Below, piece after piece: positions 56,128-64,000 of a stretch of 64,000 bases of DNA (the stretch's first letter is position 1; each line of letters starts with the position of its first letter). The notes beneath the pieces were generated by a model. The model worked only from the letters and a program-made list of their open reading frames with translations, was not told where the DNA came from and ran no database searches. Origin of the DNA: Candidatus Cloacimonadota bacterium (GTDB lineage: Bacteria > Cloacimonadota > Cloacimonadia > Cloacimonadales > Cloacimonadaceae); assembly GCA_030154085.1 (NCBI GenBank), contig JASKKR010000005.1:23909-87908 (forward strand), read 5' to 3'. The translations under genes were made by a program, and so were the position numbers.

Positions 56128-57212
56128 ATTAACCTCTTTAGTGCAGACTGTAAGATACTATCTTGCAGACCAATATTGATGCGGATCCAATCCTTGGTAC
56201 GAGCTCCAAAGCTTATTCCTGGAGCTGTGATTACGCCTTTTTGCAGGTATTCTTCCGCTGCTGACAAAGAATCATGTACCTGAAACATGATATAAGGTCC
56301 ATTTGTAGGGATATGTAAATTATAATCTTGCAAGATTGACTGTACTAGTCTTTGGTTTATGTTTAGGTTCTGTCGAATCTCATCAGGGATCTGTTGCTGA
56401 TCCACAGCAAAATAAGCGAGTTTTTGTGAAAGCCAGGAACTACAGGTTGAAATATATTGTTTAAGCTTTGTCGCTGCGCTTATGAACTCTTTATCTGCAT
56501 AGAGCCAGCCAATTCGCCATCCGCTCATAAGATGCGATTTTGATAATCCATTAATAACTATAATTCTATCAACTAGCTTATATTCAAGACGATATGGCAT
56601 ATGAATGTATAAATCACTATATATCTCATCCACTATAAGTATGATGCCGCGTCTATTAAGTATCTTTGCTAGTGACTCAAACTGAGCTTGGTCAAAACAA
56701 AATCCGCTGGGATTAGATGGATTGCTCAAAAGCAATATTTTAGTACCTTCAAGCATTTTATCCCAAAGGTCAAGATCAATTTCAGTAAATCCTTTTAAAA
56801 AGGGTGGTCTTATAATTTTGGCGCCGGCAAGTTTGGTCAAAGATGTGTAAGCTGGATAATCAGGATCCGGGATTGCCACGATGTCGCCGGAATTTATCAA
56901 GACTTGTAAGGCTATATAAAGAGACTCTTCTGCCCCATTACAAATACAGATCGTATCACTCTGCGCTCTATAATATTTCTCAGCTATCTTCTCTCGCAGT
57001 TCTATCATCCCAGCGTTAGCTGTATAGCAAGGATTAGCGTCTTGTAGGATACTGCTTGCATAGTTTGCTAAAAGTCTTGGGAAGGGAAATCCCAACTCAC
57101 CAAGCGCCAGATTGATGCTACCCTTCGGCGCTTTGTTTATCATGCGTCTAAGTAGTGATAGTTCAACTGTCCTTAATCTGTCTGATTCTGCCCAATTAGC
57201 TTCGCAATTCAC
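56124..57212 (-). CDS. Class I/II aminotransferase
   Basis: PLP-dependent aminotransferase fold type I, about 360 residues. LALGELGFPFP, NGAEESLYIALQ, SNPSNPSG, VDEIYSDL and the PLP-binding Lys in GLSKSHLMSGWRIGW are in place. It overlaps dapD, so a role as the succinyl-diaminopimelate aminotransferase (DapC) is attractive but inferred. The start is uncertain: GTG 57212 was chosen because the frame before it copies the end of dapD; GTG 57248 and ATG 57245 are alternatives. Confidence 0.82.
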   Translation of the reverse strand: MNCEANWAESDRLRTVELSLLRRMINKAPKGSINLALGELGFPFPRLLANYASSILQDANPCYTANAGMIELREKIAEKYYRAQSDTICICNGAEESLYIALQVLINSGDIVAIPDPDYPAYTSLTKLAGAKIIRPPFLKGFTEIDLDLWDKMLEGTKILLLSNPSNPSGFCFDQAQFESLAKILNRRGIILIVDEIYSDLYIHMPYRLEYKLVDRIIVINGLSKSHLMSGWRIGWLYADKEFISAATKLKQYISTCSSWLSQKLAYFAVDQQQIPDEIRQNLNINQRLVQSILQDYNLHIPTNGPYIMFQVHDSLSAAEEYLQKGVITAPGISFGARTKDWIRINIGLQDSILQSALKRLI

Positions 57213-58017
57213 TTTCCAACACCACAGCGCTATCCGTCTTAGCATCACGATACTTAATGATAATCGGACAATAGACGTGAAAGTCAGGATTATTCTTCAA
57301 ACACCGAGATCCTGGCACTACTACGGCTCCAGCTGGTATGCTATAAGATCCACTATCGTCTCTTTCCAGAAATCGGACATTTACACTGTCATAAATGGGA
57401 GTAGATGAGTTTATGATAGTCCCCGTAGCTATGACAGATCTTTCTTTGACGATGATTCCTTCATAGATACCAGTATTCCCCCCAACGAAAGCATCGTTTT
57501 CTACAATTACAGGTCGCGATCCAATCGGTTCCAAGACCCCTCCGATCATAGCGCCTGCAGAGAGATGTACCCTCTTGCCGATTTGTGCACAAGAGCCAAC
57601 CAATACATGAGAATCTATCAAAGTTTCAGAATCTATCCAAGCACCTATATTTATATATGAAGGGGGCATGATGGTAACTCCGCTTGCTACATAACAGCCA
57701 GTGCGAGCAGAACTCCCGCCAGGTACAATTCTCACCTTATTTTTGAGGTCAAATCTTTTTTCGGGAATTGTATCCTTGTCGAAAAAACTCTTATATTCAG
57801 AGAGTGGATATTCCACTAAATTTCCCATTCGGAAACCAAGAAGAATTCCCTTTTTGACCCAAAGATTAACCCGCCAGGTCTCGCCTTGTTTTTCGCAAGC
57901 TCGAATTTCACCTGTATTCAGTCCTTGCACAAACGCTTCGAATAGCTTTCTATCTTCATCGTTATAATCCCTTTGGGGATTTTCATAAAGATCTATAATT
58001 CTTTTTTCAAGAGTCAT
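57196..58017 (-). CDS. dapD: Tetrahydrodipicolinate N-succinyltransferase
   Basis: Lysine and meso-diaminopimelate pathway: succinylates tetrahydrodipicolinate. 273 residues, matching the family length. The start is the ATG at 58017 in an ATGA junction with patB. GETWRVNLWVKKGILLGFR and the left-handed beta-helix repeats (VRIVPGGSSARTGCYVASG, YINIGAWIDSETLIDSH, GGVLEPIGSRPVIVEN) are diagnostic. It feeds cell-wall diaminopimelate synthesis. Confidence 0.96.
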   Translation of the reverse strand: MTLEKRIIDLYENPQRDYNDEDRKLFEAFVQGLNTGEIRACEKQGETWRVNLWVKKGILLGFRMGNLVEYPLSEYKSFFDKDTIPEKRFDLKNKVRIVPGGSSARTGCYVASGVTIMPPSYINIGAWIDSETLIDSHVLVGSCAQIGKRVHLSAGAMIGGVLEPIGSRPVIVENDAFVGGNTGIYEGIIVKERSVIATGTIINSSTPIYDSVNVRFLERDDSGSYSIPAGAVVVPGSRCLKNNPDFHVYCPIIIKYRDAKTDSAVVLESELRS

Positions 58018-59171
58018 GTATTTTCCCGAATCGCTTTCTCTATTCTGCATAGAGCTTCAAAGAGTCTGTCTCGTGGACAGGCAAAATTTAATCTCATATA
58101 ACCACTACCATCGATTCCAAAGCTTCTCCCTGGATTTAAGGCGACTAATGCCTTATCTCGCATGATGCTTTCCAATCTGTCATCATCAAGTTCCAGACAA
58201 CGAAAATCAAGCCATGCCAAAAAACTACCTTCTATGTTCGACAGTTTTACATTGGGTAGCTTTGCTGCTATGAATTTTTGGATGAGATCCCGATTACCAC
58301 CTAGATATTCTTTCAAATCTCTGAACCATGCTTCAGACTCTGTATAAGCAGCAATTAGTGCGGTAATACCAAAGCTATTACCCATAAATGTATGCAGATC
58401 ATAGTTTAGCTTATCCAGGACATTGGCGATATCAGGATTCTTTACTATCATAACAGCTGTGGCAAGACCAGCGAGATTAAAGCTCTTTGCAGGGGATAAA
58501 GAAGTCACTACATTCTCAGCTCCAAACTTGGCTATGGGCACATGTTGATGAGGTGGATAGACAATATCTGAATGAATCTCATCGCTAAATATCGTTACTT
58601 TATGTTTTTCGCACAACTCATGCATCTTCGCTAGTTCCTGCTCTGTAAACACTCTTCCTACAGGGTTATGAGGATTGCAAAGGATGAAGAGCTTAGCTCT
58701 TCTAATTTTACTTTCAAAATCTTCCCAATCTATCTGATAACTTCCATCTTTATTAATTAAAGAGTTTGTTAAAAGCTTCCGGTTGTGTTCGATTACCGAG
58801 CTATGGAAGGGTGGATAGACCGGAGTCTGAATCAAAATCTCATCATTGCTGTTTGTTAAGCTTAGGATCGTAATTACCAATGCTGTCATAACGCTCGGTA
58901 CGGCTATTATCCGATAATCGTGAATATCCCAGTTGTGTTGGCTATGTTGCCAGTAACGGACAGCTTCGTCAAATTCAGGTCCACGAAGATTGTAACCATA
59001 AATGGGATGACTAAGGCGCTTCTGTAAAGCTGCTTGAATCTCATCTGATACAGCAAAGTCCATATCTGCAACCCACATCGGTAGAAGGTCTTCTCTGCCG
59101 TAGACCATCTTCAACCCATCATACTTATAGCATGAGCTTCCCTTACGTTCTATAATCTGATCAAATCTCAT
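58014..59171 (-). CDS. patB: PatB/MalY-type aminotransferase or cystathionine beta-lyase
   Basis: 385-residue PLP enzyme. LLPMWVADMDFAVSDEIQ, HPIYGYN, NPHNPVGRVFT, FSDEIHSDIVY and the PLP Lys in SPAKSFNLAG follow the MalY/PatB pattern. Most relatives split cystathionine (C-S lyase); some are aminotransferases. It is coupled to dapD (4-nt overlap) and to the small membrane gene upstream (11-nt overlap). Its role in amino-acid metabolism is likely, but the substrate is not fixed by sequence. Confidence 0.88.
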   Translation of the reverse strand: MRFDQIIERKGSSCYKYDGLKMVYGREDLLPMWVADMDFAVSDEIQAALQKRLSHPIYGYNLRGPEFDEAVRYWQHSQHNWDIHDYRIIAVPSVMTALVITILSLTNSNDEILIQTPVYPPFHSSVIEHNRKLLTNSLINKDGSYQIDWEDFESKIRRAKLFILCNPHNPVGRVFTEQELAKMHELCEKHKVTIFSDEIHSDIVYPPHQHVPIAKFGAENVVTSLSPAKSFNLAGLATAVMIVKNPDIANVLDKLNYDLHTFMGNSFGITALIAAYTESEAWFRDLKEYLGGNRDLIQKFIAAKLPNVKLSNIEGSFLAWLDFRCLELDDDRLESIMRDKALVALNPGRSFGIDGSGYMRLNFACPRDRLFEALCRIEKAIRENT

Positions 59172-59688
59172 TTTCTACATTCTCTTTTAAATACTCCAAG
59201 ACACTTTGCATTTTTTCTGGAATGACAGCTGATTTTGCCAGATCAGCTACATTAAAAATGATTTCCAAAATATAGGGAAAGGAGGCCGGAGTCTTGATCT
59301 GTCTCACTTTGCCATGTTTATCACGATACGTTAGTTGCATATAATAGGACACTTTGCGTAAAAGGTCCAGACTCTGGATATCTTCATATGGTATATATAG
59401 AGGCTTTTTGGCAATATAGCCAAATCTTAAACCTTCTTGGGTAAATGTAATGCTATTTAGGTTTGTAATTTTACGGAGTATCGAATCCAAGCTTACAAAG
59501 CATATGACCATGGGAACCATCTTAAAAAATGTAGGAGTATCACTATTTACGAAACGAGTCATAAAATAGATGCTATAGACGACTATCAAAAATGATAAAA
59601 AGATCATAAACCATCGATACCCTTGATGATATCGATACACGACTGGAAGTCTATCCCGTATGTACTGGATTCTCAGCTTTTTCGGCAT
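59161..59688 (-). CDS. Membrane protein with PH-like domain
   Basis: 175 residues of unknown family. Two hydrophobic helices (about 25-45 and 55-72) precede a beta-rich segment (SITFTQEGLRFGYIAKKPLYI, then MQLTYRDKHGKVRQI) that looks like a bacterial PH-like domain. It overlaps the genes on both sides (PHP phosphatase and patB), so it is co-translated. No catalytic feature was seen. Confidence 0.62.
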   Translation of the reverse strand: MPKKLRIQYIRDRLPVVYRYHQGYRWFMIFLSFLIVVYSIYFMTRFVNSDTPTFFKMVPMVICFVSLDSILRKITNLNSITFTQEGLRFGYIAKKPLYIPYEDIQSLDLLRKVSYYMQLTYRDKHGKVRQIKTPASFPYILEIIFNVADLAKSAVIPEKMQSVLEYLKENVENEI

Positions 59689-60530
59689 AAATATTCTCCA
59701 TAGAGCTTACGAACACTATCTAAGATGAACTGGCTAGCCGGAACCATATCAAAAAGTTGGGTGTTTTCATTTTCCCCATGAAAGTCACTACCAGCAGTAA
59801 CATAAAGCCCTTTTTTCTGAGCAATCTCAATAAATTCATCTACCTGATATTGATAATGGTCAGGATGCCAAGCTTCAAGTCCATCTATCCCCATATCTAT
59901 AAACTCTTCAAGATAAGCTGGATCTGCCAATTTGCCTGGATGGGCTATAATAGCAAAGCCTCCAGCGGAATGAATAACGGACAAAATCTCAGGTACCGAT
60001 CGCTCTGGTTTGGGCACATATGCAGGCTTAAAATTGCCGATATAGCGATCAAATGCTTCGTTTTTATTGCGAACAAAGCCTTTCTGTGCTAATACCTGGG
60101 CAATATGAGGTCGCGCAATCAACTCCTGTGCACCAGCCATAGCCACAACATCGCTCAGATCGATCGATATTCCTAAATCTTTTAACAGCTCAATCATTTT
60201 AACTGCTCTCTCTCGCCTACCAGCTAAATACATATCTGTAAGCTCTTTTAGAGCTGTATTTTCAAAATCACATCCATAAGCAAGGATGTGGATATCATGT
60301 CCCTTATGCAAGGAGCTAACCTCAATGCCAGGGAGTATGCGGAGTGGTTCGTTATCCTCCGGTATCATCTTGTAAGCGGCCATTGTATCATGATCTGTGA
60401 TCGAAATCAGATCCAGACCGATGCGCTTTGCTTGCTGCAAGAGTTCCACCGGAGTCAATGCTCCGTCAGATGCACGTGTATGCAAGTGCAGATTGATGCG
60501 GCTGATATTGTTTATTAATTTTACTATCAT
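59673..60530 (-). CDS. PHP-domain phosphoesterase (YciV/RNase AM-like)
   Basis: About 285 residues of the PHP family. Metal motifs: NLHLHTRASDGALTP at the start, ITDHDT, PGIEVSS, then the YRR-type insert with RPHIAQVLAQKG, IAHPGKL and AGSDFHGEN. Relatives of this type (YciV) hydrolyse 3',5'-nucleoside bisphosphates or trim RNA. The start is uncertain: ATG 60530 begins just before the domain; ATG 60590 would leave almost no room for the divergent gene's promoter. First of a leftward run. Confidence 0.87.
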   Translation of the reverse strand: MIVKLINNISRINLHLHTRASDGALTPVELLQQAKRIGLDLISITDHDTMAAYKMIPEDNEPLRILPGIEVSSLHKGHDIHILAYGCDFENTALKELTDMYLAGRRERAVKMIELLKDLGISIDLSDVVAMAGAQELIARPHIAQVLAQKGFVRNKNEAFDRYIGNFKPAYVPKPERSVPEILSVIHSAGGFAIIAHPGKLADPAYLEEFIDMGIDGLEAWHPDHYQYQVDEFIEIAQKKGLYVTAGSDFHGENENTQLFDMVPASQFILDSVRKLYGEYLCRKS

Positions 60531-60602
60531 ATCTATTTTATTAGTTGACGAAATTACACAGTCACCAAAATCGTCAATAGATTTCTTCATTGGGAGATGA
60601 CT

Positions 60603-61382
60603 ATGAAATACGAGCCCGTAAAAGATAATATCTTCAGCCTTATTCGCTTATTCCCCACTTTAAGGCGTATCTTTTATTTTTGCTTGGATTTCATACTGCT
60701 TAGACAAAGATATGTGAAGAGAGAAATTAAAAAGTATTTTAAAGATGGAGATCGTTTCTATGACGCCGGAGCGGGGTTTTGCCAATATAGCGACTATGTT
60801 CTAAGGAGATATCCTAGGGCTCAGGTTTTTGCAACTGACCTAAAAACTGACTATTTACAAAGCTATGCAAGCTATGTCGGTCAGCGATTCTCCTACCAAA
60901 CGGCAGATCTTGTTTCTTTTTGCCCCAAAATATCTTATAATATGGCTATTGCTATCGACATTCTTGAGCATATAGAAGATGATAGAGCAGTTCTGAGAAA
61001 CCTCCACAATGCACTAAAAGAGGGAGGATATCTTATTATATCCACTCCAAGTAATCTGGATAAAGCTGCCCGTTATGCAGAAGAGCATGTCCGTCCAGGA
61101 TATAATAAAGCAGATCTAGAAAAAAAGCTTAGAGATCTTGGCTTTAAGATAGTTTCATCCAAATACAGCTACGGTCCCTTTGGTGCTCTTGCTTGGAAAT
61201 TGCAGATGAAATTTCCCCTCGCCATGCTCCGTGCCACAAAGTACGGTGCTATATTTCTTCCTTTTTGGTATCTTATCCTATCCCCACTCATGGAACTTTT
61301 AATGAGATTAGATATACTTGTGGACAATAAACAAGGGAATGGAATCATTATTGTAGCAAACAAACTTCCTGACCGCTTATAG
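60603..61382 (+). CDS. Class I SAM-dependent methyltransferase
   Basis: 259 residues. The SAM motif is FYDAGAGFCQYSDYV, the acidic end of strand 2 is ATDLKTDYL, and motif III is AIAIDILEHIEDDRAVL; these match the Methyltransf_11/UbiE-like fold. Hydrophobic stretches near both ends suggest membrane association. Start ATG 60603 follows GGGAG with six bases between. The substrate is unknown. Diverges from the PHP gene. Confidence 0.85.
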   Translation: MKYEPVKDNIFSLIRLFPTLRRIFYFCLDFILLRQRYVKREIKKYFKDGDRFYDAGAGFCQYSDYVLRRYPRAQVFATDLKTDYLQSYASYVGQRFSYQTADLVSFCPKISYNMAIAIDILEHIEDDRAVLRNLHNALKEGGYLIISTPSNLDKAARYAEEHVRPGYNKADLEKKLRDLGFKIVSSKYSYGPFGALAWKLQMKFPLAMLRATKYGAIFLPFWYLILSPLMELLMRLDILVDNKQGNGIIIVANKLPDRL

Positions 61383-61714
61383 TAATGATTGATTATGCTT
61401 GTATTATGTCTATTTATGGTTTGACACTTGATAATGAAACGGCAATTTTACGTAGCTCCAAAGCCATCTATCCCGGAATCAGTTTTTTAAGATGAAGCCT
61501 ATATTTGGGACAGTAGATATATGTTTATAACTGACACTACCAAAGATATTGAATTCGAAGCGATTATAATCAAGCTTCTCACAACCTTGAATGTTAAGAG
61601 TTTTCTTGTTCTTAGGATGATTGCGGTACATCTGGCTATACCCCAGTTGTGCACCACACTCTATCATACCGAGATCTGCACACGTACAAATGCCAGCCTG
61701 AGATTTAATCTTCC
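61383..61714. other. Intergenic region before the beta-barrel gene
   Basis: 332 bases without a credible gene. Short open frames on both strands (61479-61718) lack family resemblance. A TTGACA at about 61421 has no convincing -10 partner. Nothing else was recognised. Confidence 0.55.
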
Positions 61715-62761
61715 ATGACGGTTATTAGTTTGCTATTTAGGTTTGCTTCACCTTTATTGATTATTGCGATGAGTCTGTCTTGCAGCCGCTTATTTGCTGT
61801 AGATATACCCCTAAGTGTTCTTTGGCAGTCTCAAAATAATGTCTACTTTGATGCCAGACAAAACGGAAAAGAATACTCTTGGGACGAACAATATAGAGCT
61901 GAGATTAGTATTGTTGATTTTAGTTATTCTGATATGATTCTCAATCTCACTCTTGATACCCAAGCTCTTTTCACTGACCCACGTCTGCGCCTCAGGGAAT
62001 TATCAATAGGCTACCCAAAAGGTCCATGGCTTATTGAAGCAGGCAGTCGAGAGCATGGCTATGGGAGAAACTTTTTGCTGGACACTTTGCCGAATCTGAA
62101 TTATGATTCGCATAGTTATATCTTCCAGAGTATGCGCCTAAACTCATTAAAAATCAGCTACCAATCCCCAGGAAGAACGACTGAGCTTGATATCGGCGGC
62201 AATGTTCACAATCAAGCCACCATGCTAGTCTCTCACCTGCTGGCCCATGACTATCTAAACTTACGCTTGAGCTTTGAGTTCCGAGCCAGAGACAATTACC
62301 GAAATTATCCTGTGTCTATCAGTGCTATTGATTTTGACGCTCACAGCCAAAATGAACGTTATATAACGAAAAATGCCGTTGCTTTTGCTTATCATCTTAA
62401 CTGGGATGATTTGCCAGCAGAGCAAGAACTATACCTGCAAAGTGAGCATAGCTACCAAATTTTCCCAAACAGCTATTTACACTCAGGAATCGTATATCAA
62501 AAAAGACTGTATACGCCCTCGCAAATTCAGCGCTATCGTTTTGCAGTTCAACAAGACTTTAAACCATTCAGTATTATCGGAATGACGGAACTTGTCAGTA
62601 TAGAAAGGGATGATCTTTGGCTATCTCGTGTCATATCAAACTACCATCTTAACCAAAACAACTCCATAGGTATAGTGTATGAATATGCCAAATATCAAAG
62701 CTCTGACTCTCGGCATAAGCTGGGTCTGTTGCTTGATTTTCGTTTTGATCTTACAAAGTAG
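61715..62761 (+). CDS. Outer-membrane beta-barrel-like protein, unknown function
   Basis: 348 residues. An N-terminal signal peptide (about 1-28, ending SRLFA) is followed by regularly alternating hydrophobic/polar strands with many Tyr, Asn and Gln (for example MILNLTLDTQALFTD and KNAVAFAYHLNWDD) through to LGLLLDFRFDLTK. No known family. The strand density suggests an outer-membrane barrel. Its 3' end overlaps the deacetylase gene by 83 nt in another frame. Confidence 0.68.
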   Translation: MTVISLLFRFASPLLIIAMSLSCSRLFAVDIPLSVLWQSQNNVYFDARQNGKEYSWDEQYRAEISIVDFSYSDMILNLTLDTQALFTDPRLRLRELSIGYPKGPWLIEAGSREHGYGRNFLLDTLPNLNYDSHSYIFQSMRLNSLKISYQSPGRTTELDIGGNVHNQATMLVSHLLAHDYLNLRLSFEFRARDNYRNYPVSISAIDFDAHSQNERYITKNAVAFAYHLNWDDLPAEQELYLQSEHSYQIFPNSYLHSGIVYQKRLYTPSQIQRYRFAVQQDFKPFSIIGMTELVSIERDDLWLSRVISNYHLNQNNSIGIVYEYAKYQSSDSRHKLGLLLDFRFDLTK

Positions 62762-63440
62762 CTTCTCCGGATGCAGATTGTTCGATGACAAATTGGATGA
62801 GCCTCCAAAATTGGTCTTTACTTTTGACGATGGAGACTCAAGTATCTATGATGTTGCTTTCCAACTCATGAAAGATTATGGATTCAGAGGAACGAATTTT
62901 ATCAATAGCGAAACTATGGGACAGCCAAATAAGATGACTTGGGAACAGATCAGGGAAATGGAATTGTTATATTCATGGGAAACTGGCTGTCATACACTTA
63001 AACATGAAAACCTCGCGCAGATGAGCATCGAGGAAGCCATAGCGAATATAAAAAAGGACAAGCACAATCTTGAAGAACAAGGACTATGCCCGGTATCCTT
63101 TGCTCTCCCCAAAGGACAAGCCCCCAATAACCTTTATCCGACCTTGCAAGATCTTTTCCAAAACGTTCGTGGCAGCAGCGATTTTGCCATGTATAACCCC
63201 ATAAATCGTTTTGCTCTTGGTTATCTGCCTTATCAAAGCAATTGGGATGCTGATCTCATCAAAGCGCGAATCCTGAGGGGAATTGCAAACAACGAAGACC
63301 TGATCATCATCGGATTTCATCGCTTTAATTCGGTCGAAGATATCTATCATGATTCTTGCACAACTCAAACATTCCGCGAAATACTCGACTTTGTCCAATC
63401 TCGAGATCTGGAAGTAATCCCGCTCAGATGTGCATTTTAA
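62679..63440 (+). CDS. Polysaccharide deacetylase (NodB-like) lipoprotein
   Basis: 253 residues. A hydrophobic leader ends with a lipobox-like SFSGC, so it is probably an envelope lipoprotein. The NodB domain has VFTFDDGDSS (metal and base Asp), the zinc His pair in GCHTLKHENL and a late IIGFHRF. It should de-N-acetylate a glycan; the substrate is unknown. The start codon lies 83 nt inside the barrel gene (ATG 62679; ATG 62685 also possible); starting later would remove the leader. Confidence 0.82.
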   Translation: MNMPNIKALTLGISWVCCLIFVLILQSSFSGCRLFDDKLDEPPKLVFTFDDGDSSIYDVAFQLMKDYGFRGTNFINSETMGQPNKMTWEQIREMELLYSWETGCHTLKHENLAQMSIEEAIANIKKDKHNLEEQGLCPVSFALPKGQAPNNLYPTLQDLFQNVRGSSDFAMYNPINRFALGYLPYQSNWDADLIKARILRGIANNEDLIIIGFHRFNSVEDIYHDSCTTQTFREILDFVQSRDLEVIPLRCAF

Positions 63441-63507
63441 GATCGTTTTGTTTCTAAAGAAGATTCTCTTGACAAGGGAAGCTATTATAAAAAATTTGCT
63501 CATGTGA

Positions 63508-63583
63508 GCGGGCATAGCTCAGTTGGTAGAGCATTAGCTTCCCAAGCTGAGGGTCGCGGGTTCGAGTCCCGTTGCCCGCTCCA
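63508..63583 (+). tRNA. tRNA-Gly (anticodon CCC)
   Basis: 76-nt cloverleaf with encoded CCA. Acceptor GCGGGCA pairs perfectly with TGCCCGC; the D arm is GCTC/GAGC; the anticodon arm TTAGC/GCTGA has loop TTCCCAA, giving anticodon CCC for GGG; the T arm is GCGGG/CCCGT with loop TTCGAGT. A TTGACA lies about 35-40 nt upstream, with a TATAAA-like box at poor spacing. Confidence 0.96.
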
Positions 63584-63661
63584 TTTATTCTAGAGGCTTT
63601 CGGATGTATTTCATGATTATGATATTTTGAGATAGGACACAGAATGATTCTGTCCCAATTT

Positions 63662-63910
63662 TTACACCACTCGTAAAGAGACACGTTTGTTATCGACATC
63701 GTTTTCATAGTTTTCACTGTATTTATCCGGAGGCATGAAGTTAATTGAGTCGTGGAGGCGATTGTTTTTGTAATTGACCTGCCATTTGCTTATCACGTCT
63801 CTTGCTGCAATTGGATTTACAAATGAGTCTAAGTCAAGACATTCTTTTCTGAACTTTTCATTAAAGCTTTCTTCAAAAGCATTCTGTTCGGTTTTCCGGG
63901 GGTGACCCAA
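63662..63910 (-). pseudogene. IS3-type transposase (OrfB) C-terminal remnant
   Basis: About 82 residues matching the end of an IS3-family DDE transposase: QNAFEESFNEKFRKECL with the catalytic Glu, then VISKWQVNYKNNRLHDSINF and MPPDKY. The first two catalytic Asp residues and all upstream sequence are missing. Reading back, the frame meets a stop near 63943, inside the tandem repeat that has replaced or interrupted the gene. It is non-functional alone. Confidence 0.8.
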
Positions 63911-64000
63911 TCCGGGGTATAAGATGATAGGCGGTGTGCTTTAGCCACCGTATACCATGTGACCCGATTCCACAAATAAGATGATTTCCGGTGGACTTTA
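63902..64000 (+). repeat. 57-bp tandem repeat, running off the window
   Basis: GTGACCC recurs at 63902 and 63959, exactly 57 bp apart. Shared unit parts are ATAAGATGAT and CGGTG then CTTTA. Each unit carries a small dyad, CGGTG (63932-63936) with CACCG (63946-63950). One and three-quarter units are visible; the array may continue past the edge. A related decayed copy is at 32541-32610. Confidence 0.75.

Noticed and set aside
61479..61718. Short open frames on both strands before the barrel gene; the minus one looks strand-rich
   Set aside because: No family match, no ribosome site and no barrel-type end; most likely chance.
63468..63507. Promoter for tRNA-Gly (TTGACA with TATAAA)
   Set aside because: The TATAAA box is only about 12 nt from the -35, too close; no better -10 was seen.
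63454..63717. Minus-strand open frame over tRNA-Gly (peptide with GNGTRTRDPQLGKL)
   Set aside because: Another known tRNA-derived false translation.

Overview
This window is a densely coded, AT-rich bacterial chromosome segment from an anaerobic, diderm (Gram-negative-type) fermenter, most likely a member of Candidatus Cloacimonadota (WWE1). The lineage is inferred from four signs. A 3-keto-5-aminohexanoate cleavage enzyme (22655-23488) closely matches, from memory, the structurally studied enzyme of Cloacimonas acidaminovorans. Two large secreted proteins carry a C-terminal FlgD-Ig/sorting-type domain. Ribonucleotide reduction is by a B12-dependent class II enzyme. The envelope is LPS-type (Kdo transferase, MCE lipid transport, Omp85-type barrel).

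Layout. 1-2440: prfB (5' end cut by the window), uppS and cdsA, overlapping. 2514-4199: a secreted multidomain protein. 4201-11117: an exporter and a surface-polysaccharide block (Wzx-type flippase, a double GT4 glycosyltransferase, a GT2 enzyme, a WlbA-like sugar dehydrogenase). 11427-11537: tRNA-Asp with a terminator. 11548-18103: a tightly overlapped run (waaA, AmrS-type radical SAM, NusG-II domain protein, a glycosyltransferase-Ppx/GppA fusion, DAHP synthase, miaB). 18206-32457: yicC, rnr, murI, kce, nrdJ, a zinc-ribbon membrane protein, apbE, folE2, an M16 peptidase, an HgdC-type activator and a PHP phosphatase. 33069-43403, leftward: cyuA, hutU, a eukaryotic-type UGPase, a four-gene MCE/Mla transporter, and folA. 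44051-45949: a secreted thioredoxin-like multidomain protein; diverging from it, dgt. 47263-60530, leftward: an eleven-gene run (PHP phosphatase, a membrane protein, a PatB-type enzyme, dapD, an aminotransferase, an amidohydrolase, an EnvC-like protein, a Sua5-LMW-PTP fusion, purL, a LiaF-like protein, a patatin-Omp85 protein). 60603-63440: a methyltransferase, a beta-barrel and a polysaccharide deacetylase. 63508-64000: tRNA-Gly(CCC), an IS3-type transposase remnant and the start of a 57-bp tandem repeat.

The most interesting signals are four. (1) A dispersed palindromic element of about 75-85 bp occurs in three intergenic copies (11166, 32815, 43778); its stem varies with compensating changes around a near-constant loop. 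(2) A glycosyltransferase fused to a Ppx/GppA phosphatase domain. (3) An MCE transport operon whose auxiliary lipoprotein continues into a long beta-rich, barrel-like tail. (4) A 57-bp tandem repeat beside a truncated transposase, with a decayed relative about 31 kb away. No CRISPR array, prophage or rRNA gene was seen.
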